A DNA stretch of 64,000 bases from Solidesulfovibrio magneticus RS-1 (lineage in GTDB: Bacteria > Desulfobacterota > Desulfovibrionia > Desulfovibrionales > Desulfovibrionaceae), in assembly GCF_000010665.1 (NCBI RefSeq), contig NC_012796.1, forward strand, positions 4,922,001 through 4,986,000, in the 5' to 3' direction. Within the stretch, counting starts at the first letter, position 1. The number at the start of each line of letters is the position of its first letter. This document shows positions 19,709 through 27,561 of this stretch, piece by piece. The notes under the pieces are model-generated. The model had not been told where the DNA came from. It did no database searches and saw nothing but the letters and a program-made list of their open reading frames with translations. Position numbers and translations under genes: made by a program.

Positions 19709-20782
19709 ATGGCCGGCAACACCTTTGGCACCATCTTTCGGCTGACCACCTTCGGCGAATCCCACGGGCCGGCCCTGGGCGGCGTCATCGACGGCTGCCC
19801 GCCGGGCGTGCCGGTCACGGAGGCGCTCATCCAGCGTGACCTGGACCGCCGCCGCCCGGGCGCGGGGGGACTGACCGGCACGGCCCGCAAGGAGCCCGAC
19901 GCCGTGCGCCTGCTCTCCGGCGTCTTCGAAGGCGAGTCCACGGGCACGCCCATCGCCTTTGCCATCGAGAACACCGACCAGCGCTCCCGGGATTACGAAG
20001 CGGCCAAGAACCTCTTGCGCCCGGGGCACGCCGACGGGACCTACCTCGCCAAATACGGCCGGCGCGACTATCGCGGCGGCGGCCGGGCCTCGGCCCGGGA
20101 GACGGCCGCCCGGGTGGCCGGCGGGGCTGTGGCCGCCTCGCTTTTGGCCGGCCGCGGCATCGACGTTTGCGCCTACACCGTGGAATTCGGCGGCCTGCCG
20201 GCTGCGGTCCTCGATGCGGCCGGCGCGGCCGACCGGCCTTTTTGCGCCCCGGACCCGGCCGTCATCCCGGCCTGGGAAGCCCGGGCCAGGCAGGCCATGG
20301 GCAGCGGCGACAGCCTGGGCGGCATCGTCGAGGTGACGGCCACCGGCGTGCCGGCCGGCCTGGGCGAGCCGGTCTTCGACAAGCTCGACGCCAGGCTGGC
20401 GTATGCCCTCATGGGCATCGGCGCGGTCAAGGGCGTGGAGATCGGGGCGGGCTTCGCCGCCGCACGCCTGACCGGCTCCACCAACAACGATCCCATCGTC
20501 AACCCGCCCGAGAGCAACAACGCCGGCGGCATCCTGGGCGGCATCTCCAACGGCCAGCCCGTCACGGTCCGGGCGGCCATCAAGCCCATCCCGTCCATCG
20601 CCGTGCCCCAGCGCACCACGGACATCGCCGGGAATCCGGCCGAGATCGTGGTGGGCGGCCGCCACGACCGCAGCGCCATCCCGCGCGTGGTCCCGGTCAT
20701 CCGGGCCATGGTCCTGCTGGTTGTGGCCGATTTCCTGCTGGCCCAGCAGGCCGTGCGGCCCGTGGGCGCGCCCTGGACCTAG
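19709..20782 (+). CDS. aroC: Chorismate synthase
   Basis: 357 residues, full length for the family. It converts 5-enolpyruvylshikimate-3-phosphate to chorismate, the last step of the shikimate pathway, using reduced FMN. Signature segments are all present: [19 protein letters not shown] (signature 1), [39 protein letters not shown] (signature 2) and the C-terminal [33 protein letters not shown] lines the FMN site. The ATG at 19709 follows AGGGAGGCGTC. A TTGACA at 19647 is a possible -35 element in the short AT-rich upstream gap. It stands alone and belongs to core metabolism. Confidence 0.97.
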   Translation: MAGNTFGTIFRLTTFGESHGPALGGVIDGCPPGVPVTEALIQRDLDRRRPGAGGLTGTARKEPDAVRLLSGVFEGESTGTPIAFAIENTDQRSRDYEAAKNLLRPGHADGTYLAKYGRRDYRGGGRASARETAARVAGGAVAASLLAGRGIDVCAYTVEFGGLPAAVLDAAGAADRPFCAPDPAVIPAWEARARQAMGSGDSLGGIVEVTATGVPAGLGEPVFDKLDARLAYALMGIGAVKGVEIGAGFAAARLTGSTNNDPIVNPPESNNAGGILGGISNGQPVTVRAAIKPIPSIAVPQRTTDIAGNPAEIVVGGRHDRSAIPRVVPVIRAMVLLVVADFLLAQQAVRPVGAPWT

Positions 20783-21044
20783 GGCCGCGTCCATCCGCAA
20801 CCGCGCCCGGCATCTTGCCGCAAGTCGTTGCGCAACCTTGTCTCGCCGAGGGGGCGGCGTACAGAACCAGGCGGTTTTATGCCGAAACGGGCAGGATTTG
20901 TTTTGCGGGCGCGGCAAGCGGGTCACGCGCTGGAACATTGGGCTGCAAACAGGCAGACGCCATTTTCCCACGGTGTTTTTTGTTGAACAAATACCGGCCT
21001 GTCTCTAACGCAGGCTGCGCGGCTGCGCCTTTTCTGGCCGTCGC

Positions 21045-21155
21045 CGACCGGCCGGTCAGCGCCCCAACGGGCTACGCAACATGTTGTCTTCCCGTGAGGT
21101 TCGGGCCGCCCTGAAGCGACAATCGCCAGCGGCTGACCGGCCGCTGTTTATTTTT
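21045..21155 (+). ncRNA. Candidate structured RNA ending in an intrinsic terminator
   Basis: GGCCGGTCAGC (21050-21060) is an exact reverse complement of GCTGACCGGCC (21132-21142), giving an 11-pair outer stem. Inside lie GCCC-CAAC-GGGC (21061-21072), the palindrome CAACATGTTG (21077-21086) and a TTGTC/GACAA arm (21084-21088 with 21118-21122) enclosing CCCG/CGGG. The 3' strand of the outer stem overlaps a terminator hairpin, so the two folds exclude each other. No known riboswitch class was recognised. It could be a small RNA or an attenuator. Confidence 0.4.
21127..21155 (+). terminator. Intrinsic terminator downstream of aroC
   Basis: CAGCGGC (21127-21133), loop TGACCG, GCCGCTG (21140-21146), then TTTATTTTT. 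It lies 345 bases after aroC and insulates the unit starting at 21514. Confidence 0.75.
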
Positions 21156-21347
21156 GACTCAACCGCGCTTTTATTTGCCCCAATTTTACCTTTTCGCGAT
21201 AATTACCCAAAATATAACGACAATCATCTCATTTCCCCCGTCACAAACCCTTGCGAGTAGTCGCGGTTGCGCGGAATTTGTCTTGAACCGTCTTCCATTT
21301 TCTCGTATTATGATTTTAACCATACGGCATTGCATATTTTTTCAGCG

Positions 21348-21363
21348 TGGTTCGATCCTTGCT
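21348..21363 (+). promoter_or_regulatory. Sigma-54 type (-24/-12) promoter
   Basis: TGGTTCGATCCTTGCT matches the sigma-54 consensus with invariant GG and GC ten bases apart. The 190 bases upstream are AT-rich compared with the region, which suits activator binding. It would start a transcript about 140 bases before the gene at 21514. Confidence 0.55.
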
Positions 21364-21513
21364 TTCCTGGCCTCACTGTTTCGGACGTACCATGCCCCAA
21401 CGGCCCGGTCCTGGGCCGTCTCCGATCCTACGCGCACCCGGAGACGGCATGGACAGCCGGGCTTGCCGCCGGAGATGCAACATCGCGCTGCCGCACAACG
21501 TAAGGAGGCGAAT

Positions 21514-21747
21514 ATGGATGTACCCAGCAAGAGCAACAAAGCGTGGGTCGACATTGTGACCGGGAAGAAGACTTTTCAACTGAAGTTCCTGGCTGCCAAA
21601 ATCCTGCTTGGTCGATTGACGCGGTCCGTCAAGGAAGATCCTTCGCCGGAGAACGTCAGCTCCAGCATTGATCAGATCTATGCCATTTTCGCTAACAACG
21701 TGAATATGCCCAGCGTTCAGGACGACCTGAAAACCATCTTCGGCTAG
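21514..21747 (+). CDS. Small helical protein of unknown function
   Basis: 77 residues, soluble, predicted largely helical, with a basic middle (KFLAAKILLGRLTRSVKED) and an acidic C-terminal half ending SVQDDLKTIFG. The ATG at 21514 follows a very strong TAAGGAGGCGA site; an in-frame extension upstream to 21154 has no ribosome site and is rejected. It lies nine bases before the next gene and surely shares its transcript. The strong translation signal and sigma-54-like promoter suggest abundant, condition-dependent expression. Not recognised as a named family; it may be a small partner of the larger protein next to it. Confidence 0.75.
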   Translation: MDVPSKSNKAWVDIVTGKKTFQLKFLAAKILLGRLTRSVKEDPSPENVSSSIDQIYAIFANNVNMPSVQDDLKTIFG

Positions 21748-21756
21748 GAGGGCGTT

Positions 21757-22758
21757 ATGCAACAGACCATTTCCACCGTCGCGGATATCAAGCAGAAAAT
21801 CGAGGCCGGCCGCAAACTCCTCCTCGCCGGCGACGAGGAAGCCCTCCGCCAACTGCCCAAGGGCGACTGGATCGCCGGCACCATCCCCTACTTCATCGCC
21901 GCCGACAAAGGCGGCATGGTCAGCCGGGAGATGATCTGCGCCACGGACATCACCGACTACACCGCCGGCATCGAAATCGCCGTGTATGACGCCAACGGCC
22001 TGGCCCGCATCTATACCGAAGGCCCCAAGCACGGATTCAGCTTCATCATCCTGCCGGCGGCCAGCAAGACGCACCTGTCTTTTGCGCTCAATGCCCCGAA
22101 TTACAAAGACTTCGGCATCCGTCCGCTGATCGGCTGGGTGGCCGGCGTCCATTTGAGCGACCTCGGCAAGAAAACCCCCAAGGTGGTCAACGGCCAGACC
22201 GGCGAAGTCCTCGAAGACGCCGCCCTGGTGCTCCAGGCCCAGCTGCCCCCGGGCAAGGTCGCGGAAATCGGCATCATCAACCTGTTCGAACAGGGCGACG
22301 GCGACATCCTGAGCTTCGGCTCCGACGGCTTTTCGGCCAAGGACGTCCTGGTCAACGGCGAGAAACGGAATTTCGCCGCCTATATCATGAAGAACAAGCT
22401 GGACACCAAGCTGCCGCTGGTGGCCGACTACTACGGGGCCATGGTCAACATCAGCTTCCAGGATGTCGACGAAGTGGAAGGCCAGGTCAAATTCTACGCC
22501 CCGGTGTTTACCGGCATCCGCTACAAGCACGCCCGGCCGGTGGCGGACTACGTCAAGGTCTTCAACGACCGCCTGGGCCGGGAAGGGGCCATCGACTCCT
22601 CCCGCGTGGCCTTCTCCTGCAACTGCATCCTCAACTACCTCTATTCCGAACTCGAAGGCAAAAAGACCGACCCCTTCGTCGGGCCGGTCACCTTTGGCGA
22701 AATCGCCTACCAGCTGCTCAACCAGACCCTGGTGTATCTCGAAATCATGGACGTTTAG
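21757..22758 (+). CDS. Conserved protein with FIST-C-like C-terminus
   Basis: 333 residues, soluble, no signal peptide. The C-terminal about 60 residues (VAFSCNCILNYLYSELEG, then GPVTFGEIAYQLLNQTLVYLEI) resemble the end of FIST_C sensory domains, with the pattern Cys, then GxxxxGEI, then xNQT near the terminus. The N-terminal two thirds are mixed alpha/beta, with HGFSFIILPAASKTHLSFALN in the middle. FIST domains are proposed small-ligand sensors in signalling. I think it belongs to a conserved uncharacterised family (possibly DUF6976) but cannot confirm this. It has its own GGAGG site, follows the 77-residue protein by nine bases, and is followed by a terminator at 22887. Confidence 0.6.
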   Translation: MQQTISTVADIKQKIEAGRKLLLAGDEEALRQLPKGDWIAGTIPYFIAADKGGMVSREMICATDITDYTAGIEIAVYDANGLARIYTEGPKHGFSFIILPAASKTHLSFALNAPNYKDFGIRPLIGWVAGVHLSDLGKKTPKVVNGQTGEVLEDAALVLQAQLPPGKVAEIGIINLFEQGDGDILSFGSDGFSAKDVLVNGEKRNFAAYIMKNKLDTKLPLVADYYGAMVNISFQDVDEVEGQVKFYAPVFTGIRYKHARPVADYVKVFNDRLGREGAIDSSRVAFSCNCILNYLYSELEGKKTDPFVGPVTFGEIAYQLLNQTLVYLEIMDV

Positions 22759-22886
22759 GGGGGGAAGGCGCAGGGGACGCAGCAAGCTTCTTGCACCAGG
22801 GCCGGCCGGCCGCCCGCCGGAAGGGCGGACCGGCGTAACCGCGACGCCGGGGCCGCGCCCTGGACCCAGCGACAGTCCTCGAAGAA

Positions 22887-22939
22887 GGGGAGGTCGGTTT
22901 CCCGGTTGGACAACCGGAAGGCCGGCCTCCCCGTTTTTT
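22887..22939 (+). terminator. Intrinsic terminator after the 77-aa / FIST-like unit
   Basis: GGGGAGG (22887-22893) pairs with CCTCCCC (22926-22932). A nested CCGGTT/AACCGG hairpin lies inside, and TTTTTT follows. The rest of the 385-base gap (22759-23143) shows no gene or other signal. Confidence 0.8.
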
Positions 22940-23143
22940 GCCCCCTCGCGCTCCTGAACCTTCGTGCCCGTCTTTGCCGGCGTCGCTTCCTCAAAAGGCG
23001 CTGCGGCCTTTGGCAGCAACGCCTCGCCGTGTGACGCATTCCGCGCAGCGTAAGGCCGCCGTTCCTGCCGGATGCGAGGCTTGGCCGAAGCCCCGTCTGA
23101 CGGCCGGAGGCGGCCTTCCCCGCTTGGCTCAACGCGTCCGGGT

Positions 23144-23581
23144 TCAGGCCCCGGCCCGCAGGGCCGCCGCGATCTCCGGGACGCTTTGGCGCGGCGCGGC
23201 CATGGCGGCGTCCAAGCGCTCCAAGAACGCCTCGGGCGGCCGGGCATGGCTGCCCCGCACCACCGCCAGCTCGGGATAGGCTTCCCGGATCACGCTTTCA
23301 TAGCGCGCCAGAAACGGACAGCCGTCCACCATGCAGGTGGCGAAGTGGATGGCCCTGGCCCCGGAAGCAGCCAAGGCGCCCACCCGGCGCAGGATCTTTT
23401 CATGGCTCCGCTTGCCGGCGCAGCCGGCGCAGCTGATGACCCCCACCACCCGGACCCCGTCCGGGTACTCGACGGCCGAAAATGGGGCCTGAGCCTCGCT
23501 AACCGCCCGCAAACAGCCAAACACGCTGCACCCCACGTCCTGGGTGGTGTTGGAACAGGTCAAGATGCCAATGTCGGTCAT
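23144..23581 (-). CDS. CGGC-domain protein, putative redox or metal-binding
   Basis: 145 residues resembling the CGGC domain (PF08821). Cysteines lie at conserved places: ILTCSNTTQDVGCSVFGCLRAV near the start (Cys9, 18, 23), VISCAGCAGKR in the middle, and FATCMVDGCPF. The domain binds metal or carries redox-active thiols; its reaction is unknown. The start ATG is at 23581 after GGAGAAAAACC. Upstream at 23610-23624 lies a near copy of the palindrome found before the adjacent tetR gene, so the TetR protein probably represses it. Loss of repression by thiol-reactive compounds would fit a cysteine-rich target. Confidence 0.8.
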   Translation of the reverse strand: MTDIGILTCSNTTQDVGCSVFGCLRAVSEAQAPFSAVEYPDGVRVVGVISCAGCAGKRSHEKILRRVGALAASGARAIHFATCMVDGCPFLARYESVIREAYPELAVVRGSHARPPEAFLERLDAAMAAPRQSVPEIAAALRAGA

Positions 23582-23609
23582 GGTTTTTCTCCGGGTTTGC
23601 CGGCCAAAG

Positions 23610-23624
23610 TAGACCGGTCGTCTA
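23610..23624. promoter_or_regulatory. NemR-type operator before the CGGC gene
   Basis: TAGACCGGTCGTCTA, 29 bases upstream of the CGGC-protein start. It is the same dyad as at 24513 with one base missing from the centre and matches the TAGACC-N4-GGTCTA NemR box pattern. Confidence 0.65.
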
Positions 23625-23632
23625 GTTGCGGA

Positions 23633-23658
23633 TTCGAAAAAAAACGCTCGCGCGTTTT
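23633..23658 (-). terminator. Intrinsic terminator downstream of tetR
   Basis: On the minus strand AAAACGC (23658-23652), loop GCGA, GCGTTTT (23647-23641) runs into TTTT. It ends transcripts from the tetR gene before the CGGC gene promoter. No gene is seen in the rest of 23659-23892. Confidence 0.75.
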
Positions 23659-23892
23659 CGCTTCACCCCATGTTGTTCCCCACAGGCCGGCCGCCTGAAC
23701 TTCGGCCGGCAACCCGGCGCGGACGGTCAGGGGGGCGTACTGGCGGCAAGGTCGACGCATCCCGGCCGACGGGTCTCATGCCCTCCCCGAGAAACAAAGG
23801 CTGGTGCTTGCGGCCTGAGCATGCAGGACGCCGCGCGGCCCCTTACCATGCGGCCCTGTCCCAGCGACGCACCGCCGCCAGACTTCTCCCCT

Positions 23893-24501
23893 TTAAGGGG
23901 CGGTTTGCCCAACGCCAGACGAAGCCCCGAAAAGCAGGCGGGCGGCAAACCTCTCGAAGGTCGCCAGGGGGCCGTCGTCGCGGGCCGCCTTCATGCGCAT
24001 AAGCGCCCCCTGCCAGGCCCCGGCCAGAAAGCCGGCCGCCTCGGCCGGGTCGAGGCTCGCCTCGATCTCCCCGCTCGCCTGGCCGGCCGCGACTAGGCGC
24101 TCAAAAAACCGCGTCAGCCCCGCGAGGGACACGGCCAGCCGCTTCCCCAACACCTCGGACTGGCCGGCCAGCTCCAGCACCAGATTGCCGATGGGGCAGC
24201 CGCGCCGAAATCCGCCTTCAGCCTGGGACTCCCGGTAGCGGGCCACGAACAGCGCCAGCCGCTCCCGGCAGGTCAAACCCTCGGTTTCCAGGGCCGGCCG
24301 CCCGATTTCCCGGACCATGGCCTCGTAGTGTTCGATGACCGCCAGGGCAAAGGCTTCCTTGCTCGGGAAATAATGGTAGAACGACCCCTTGGGCGCGCCG
24401 GCCGCGTCCAGGATCTCCTTGAGGCCCGTCGCGGCATACCCCTGGCCATGCATGATGGCCGCCCCGGCCCGGATGATGCGCTCCCGCGCGGTCTCGTTCA
24501 T
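23893..24501 (-). CDS. TetR-family repressor, NemR/YxaF-like
   Basis: 202 residues. The N-terminal helix-turn-helix is clear: GYAATGLKEILDAAGAPKGSFYHYFPSKEAFALAVIEHY at about 20-58. The ligand domain contains RRGCPIGNLVLELAG near residue 98, the segment that in NemR carries the single cysteine that senses electrophiles and hypochlorite. A TAGACCGGTCGGTCTA palindrome at 24513-24528 lies just upstream of the ATG, and a near copy precedes the CGGC gene, so it should repress itself and that gene. The tail (GASSGVGQTAP) is unstructured. Effector identity is inferred from the cysteine motif only. Confidence 0.88.
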   Translation of the reverse strand: MNETARERIIRAGAAIMHGQGYAATGLKEILDAAGAPKGSFYHYFPSKEAFALAVIEHYEAMVREIGRPALETEGLTCRERLALFVARYRESQAEGGFRRGCPIGNLVLELAGQSEVLGKRLAVSLAGLTRFFERLVAAGQASGEIEASLDPAEAAGFLAGAWQGALMRMKAARDDGPLATFERFAARLLFGASSGVGQTAP

Positions 24502-24512
24502 GAGGCGATGAT

Positions 24513-24528
24513 TAGACCGGTCGGTCTA
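24513..24528. promoter_or_regulatory. NemR-type operator before tetR
   Basis: TAGACCGGTCGGTCTA, an exact TAGACC-N4-GGTCTA palindrome twelve bases upstream of the tetR start codon, overlapping where the promoter must be. Confidence 0.75.
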
Positions 24529-24551
24529 GTCGGTCAAGCAAAAAAACGGCC

Positions 24552-25157
24552 TCAGCCGTTGTCGCGTCCTTCGCCCAGGCCCTTGATCTTGCCCAGCAGG
24601 AAGCTTTCCAGCTCGCGGCGGTCCTTGCGCAGGCGCACCAACTCGGCTTCCAGCACCCGCACCTTGTCGCCCAGGACGGCGTTTTCAGCCCGGGCCTGCG
24701 CCAGCTCGCTCGTAAAGGCGGTCATGGTTGCCTCCGGCAAGGCGGCCGGTCCGCCGGACTGGCCCCGCCCGAGCTGTTCGGCCAGGGTCCGGGCGATCTC
24801 CGCGCCAATGGCCGAGGCCATGGCCAGCATGGTCTGGGCGTCCACGCCCCCGCCCGTCCCGCCGCCGGCCGTCATCGTCTGGGGCGCGGCCGGGCCTTTC
24901 GCCTCGCCGCTGCCTACGTTGACCGGATAGCGCCGGGCAAGTTCACTCCGCACGTCGCCGGCCGAAAGTCCCTGGGCCAGCATGGCCCCGATGTCGCGAA
25001 AGATCGCCACCGCCTCGGCCCGGTAGCGCTTGCCGCGCCCGGTCCCGAAGCTTGGCAGCACGTCGTCGAAACGGTTTTTCCAATAGTGCAGGGTCGATTC
25101 CGGCACATCCAGAATCTTGGCCAGGGCGGCGATGGAATACAGGCGGTTGTCGGCCAC
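24552..25157 (-). CDS. MerR-like regulator with C-terminal coiled coil
   Basis: 201 residues. The first about 75 form a MerR-type winged helix: LYSIAALAKILDVPESTLHYWKNRFDDVLPSFGTGRGKRYRAEAVAIFRDIGAMLAQGLS. A Gly/Ala-rich linker (about 80-105) follows, then a long heptad-patterned helix (LAQARAENAVLGDKVRVLEAELVRLRKDRRELESFLLGKIKGL) that probably makes a dimer coiled coil. No effector-binding cysteines or metal site are seen, so this is the HTH_17/MerR_1 type rather than a metal sensor. A GTG start at 25157 is preferred: it follows GGGAGGCCGAC and the HTH begins five residues later. Divergent from the acyltransferase gene at 25369, which it may control. Confidence 0.8.
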   Translation of the reverse strand: MADNRLYSIAALAKILDVPESTLHYWKNRFDDVLPSFGTGRGKRYRAEAVAIFRDIGAMLAQGLSAGDVRSELARRYPVNVGSGEAKGPAAPQTMTAGGGTGGGVDAQTMLAMASAIGAEIARTLAEQLGRGQSGGPAALPEATMTAFTSELAQARAENAVLGDKVRVLEAELVRLRKDRRELESFLLGKIKGLGEGRDNG

Positions 25158-25368
25158 GTCGGCCTCCCGGGAAAGCGTCGTCCAAAAGCCTTGAACCGCC
25201 GCGCCCCGCCCTGTCAAGCCGCTTCCCGCCCGGTCGGAAAACCGCCGCAAAGCGCCGCGCAATCGTCAAGCAAGCGCCCGGAAACGCCACATCGCCGCCA
25301 CATCGGCCGGACAGGATGCCCCAACATGCACCGTGGGCCGAAAGACGGCCGACAGGAGAGGTGACGCC

Positions 25369-27228
25369 ATGACCACCACCAGCCACCGCGACATCTTCGA
25401 CCTCGCGCCCCATGTCAGCGGCGCGTTTGCCCGCCGGGCCGCCAACTTCTTGCGGCCGGCGCTGTTTAGGCTCCTTGGCCTGGACAAGCTCGAAGCCATC
25501 CATGGCCGGCTGCCGGCCGAGGCCGACGCCGCCGGCTACATTGACGCCTTGCTGGCCGACCTCGACGTCTCCATCCGGGTCAGTCCCGAGGAACTGGAGC
25601 GCATCCCCAAGACCGGGCCGGTGGTGGTGGTCGCCAACCATCCCTTCGGCTGCCTGGAAGGGCTGGTGCTGGCCAAGATGCTCCTGGCCGTGCGGCCCGA
25701 CGCCAAGATCATGGCCAACTTCCTGCTCTCGCGGCTGCCCCAGGTGCGCGACCTGTTCGTGTTCGTCGATCCCTTCGGCGGGGCCGACGCCACCACCCGC
25801 AACGTGCGGCCGCTCAAGGAATGCCTGTCGGTGCTGCGCGCCGGCGGCCTGCTCGGCATGTTCCCGGCCGGGGCCGTGGCCCATCCCCGCCTGATAAACG
25901 GCCGTCTGGACGTGGCCGACCCGCAGTGGAATCCCTCGGTGGCGCGGCTGGTGCGCAAGACCGGGGCCACGGTGGTGCCCATCCGCTTCTCCGGCAAAAA
26001 CAGCCTCCTGTTCCAGACCTTAGGCCTCGTCCACCCCATGCTTCGCACGCTCATGCTCCCCCGCGAGCTGGCCAACAAGCAAGGGGCGACGGTGGAAGCC
26101 CGCATCGGTTCGCCCGTGCCGGCCGACCGCCTGGAGCGTCTGGCCAGCCGCAACGCCGACCCCGACGCCTGCATCACCCGCCACCTGCGCCTGCGCGTGG
26201 CTTTGCTGCGCGACCGGCCGCACAAACCCCGGCTGCTGCCGCCGCTGTTTCCGCCCCGGACCGGCGGCCGCCAGGACGCCCTTATCCCGGCCGTGAACCC
26301 GGAACTTTTGGCCGACGAAATCGGCCGGCTGCCCGAGAGCGCCGTCCTGCACCGCAGCGGCGAATTCGCCGTCATCGAAGCCAGGGCCGAGGCCATTCCC
26401 CTGGCCCTGCGAGAGATCGGGCGGCTGCGGGAATACACCTTCCGCCGGGTGGGCGAGGGCACGGGCAAGGCCTGCGACCTGGACGAGTTCGATCCCCACT
26501 ACCGGCATCTGTTTCTCTGGAACGTCGAGAAAAAGGAAATCGCCGGAGCCTACCGCATCGGCCGCACCGACGAGCTGCTGGCGGCCAAGGGCAAACACGG
26601 CCTGTACACCAGCACGCTGTTCGTGCTCAAAACCAAGTTCTTCGCCAACATCGACCCGGCCCTGGAGATGGGCCGGTCGTTCGTGCGGCCGGAATACCAG
26701 AAAAGCTACGCCCCGCTGTTGCTGCTCTGGAAAGGCCTGGCCCAGATGGTCGTGCGCGAGCCGCGCTACCGCATCCTTTTCGGCCCGGTCAGCATCACCA
26801 GCGAATACAAGCACGCCTCGCGCCGGCTCATGGCCGGTTATCTGGAAGGCCACGTCTCCCACCCGGTCCTGGCCCGCCACGTCAAGCCCAAGACGCCCCT
26901 GCGCGGCCAGACCTGGCTGGCCCGGGCGGCCAAGACCCTGGTGGCCGACCTCGACGACCTGCTGACGCTCATCGACGACATCGAGGCCGACCGCAAGGGC
27001 ATTCCGGTGCTGCTGCGCCAATACCTCAAACTCGGCGGCAAGCTGTTGGCCTTCAACGTGGACAAGGCCTTCGGCGATTGCCTCGACGGCCTTATCGTGG
27101 TGGATCTGCTCCAGGCCGACCGCCGCCAGCTCGAACGCTACATGGGCAAGGAGGGGCTTGCCGCTTTCGTGGCCCACCACGAACAGGCCGCCCAGGCTGA
27201 AGCGGCCACGCTGGAGCGCTGCGCCTAA
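25369..27228 (+). CDS. Two-domain acyltransferase, OlsF-like (ornithine lipid synthesis) candidate
   Basis: 619 residues. The N-terminal half is a PlsC-like O-acyltransferase: VVVVANHPFGCLEGLVLAKML near residue 85 replaces the usual NHxxxxD, and GGLLGMFPAGAVAHPRL supplies the FPEG-like motif. The C-terminal half resembles OlsB / hemolysin-type N-acyltransferases: REIGRLREYTFRRVGEGTG, then ALEMGRSFVRPEYQKSYAPLLLLWKGL and YRILFGPVSITSEYKHAS. This fusion is the layout of OlsF, in which the C-terminal part acylates ornithine and the N-terminal part adds the second chain, producing phosphorus-free membrane lipids. The ATG at 25369 follows ACAGGAGAGG. The amino acid used cannot be told from sequence; other amino-acid lipids are possible. 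Confidence 0.75.
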   Translation: MTTTSHRDIFDLAPHVSGAFARRAANFLRPALFRLLGLDKLEAIHGRLPAEADAAGYIDALLADLDVSIRVSPEELERIPKTGPVVVVANHPFGCLEGLVLAKMLLAVRPDAKIMANFLLSRLPQVRDLFVFVDPFGGADATTRNVRPLKECLSVLRAGGLLGMFPAGAVAHPRLINGRLDVADPQWNPSVARLVRKTGATVVPIRFSGKNSLLFQTLGLVHPMLRTLMLPRELANKQGATVEARIGSPVPADRLERLASRNADPDACITRHLRLRVALLRDRPHKPRLLPPLFPPRTGGRQDALIPAVNPELLADEIGRLPESAVLHRSGEFAVIEARAEAIPLALREIGRLREYTFRRVGEGTGKACDLDEFDPHYRHLFLWNVEKKEIAGAYRIGRTDELLAAKGKHGLYTSTLFVLKTKFFANIDPALEMGRSFVRPEYQKSYAPLLLLWKGLAQMVVREPRYRILFGPVSITSEYKHASRRLMAGYLEGHVSHPVLARHVKPKTPLRGQTWLARAAKTLVADLDDLLTLIDDIEADRKGIPVLLRQYLKLGGKLLAFNVDKAFGDCLDGLIVVDLLQADRRQLERYMGKEGLAAFVAHHEQAAQAEAATLERCA

Positions 27229-27250
27229 CCCCCACGCTCTCTCCAACAAC

Positions 27251-27308
27251 GCGAAAGGGGCGGATTTTGGCGCGAGGCTTTGATCGCGCCAAAATCCGCC
27301 CCTTTCGC
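27251..27308. repeat. Long perfect hairpin H1 (25-bp arms, 8-base loop)
   Basis: 27251-27275 is the exact reverse complement of 27284-27308; the loop is GGCTTTGA. The left arm starts GCGAAAGGGGCGGATTTTGG. It lies 22 bases after the acyltransferase stop, between convergent genes. Confidence 0.95.
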
Positions 27309-27317
27309 TGGCGAGGT

Positions 27318-27388
27318 GGGAGCTGGAATTTCCGGGTTGCCGTCCGGGCGGCTTCCGCCTGGGCGGCAACCCGGAAATTCCAGCTCCC
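27318..27388. repeat. Long perfect hairpin H2 (25-bp arms, 21-base loop)
   Basis: 27318-27342 is the exact reverse complement of 27364-27388, and the loop itself folds (GGCGG/CCGCC). The left arm begins GGGAGCTGGAATTTCCGGG. It follows H1 by nine bases. Confidence 0.95.
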
Positions 27389-27451
27389 GTCTTCTCTCGG
27401 GCCGTAAACCATACGCCGTCCACCGCCCCGCCCACCCGACCCAAAACCAGA

Positions 27452-27500
27452 CCGGGGGTCCGGGGGCCTAAGGCCCCCGGCGGGTTCGGGCAGCGCCCGA
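27452..27500 (+). repeat. Dispersed palindromic repeat, copy R2 (type II tail)
   Basis: GGGGGTCCGGGGGCCTAAGG leads into CCCCCGG, then the type II tail GGCGGGTTCGGGCAGCGCCC. The rest of 27389-27561 is pyrimidine-rich and shows no gene. Confidence 0.85.
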
Positions 27501-27561
27501 TTCGTCTTTCTCTTCGCTTCTATCTCCCCCTCTACCTTTCCCCTCCCTTCACCCCCCGCCC

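Noticed and set aside
21154-21513. In-frame N-terminal extension of the 77-aa protein back to 21154
   Set aside because: The extension has no ribosome site, spans the proposed promoter, and reads like non-coding sequence, while the ATG at 21514 has TAAGGAGG.
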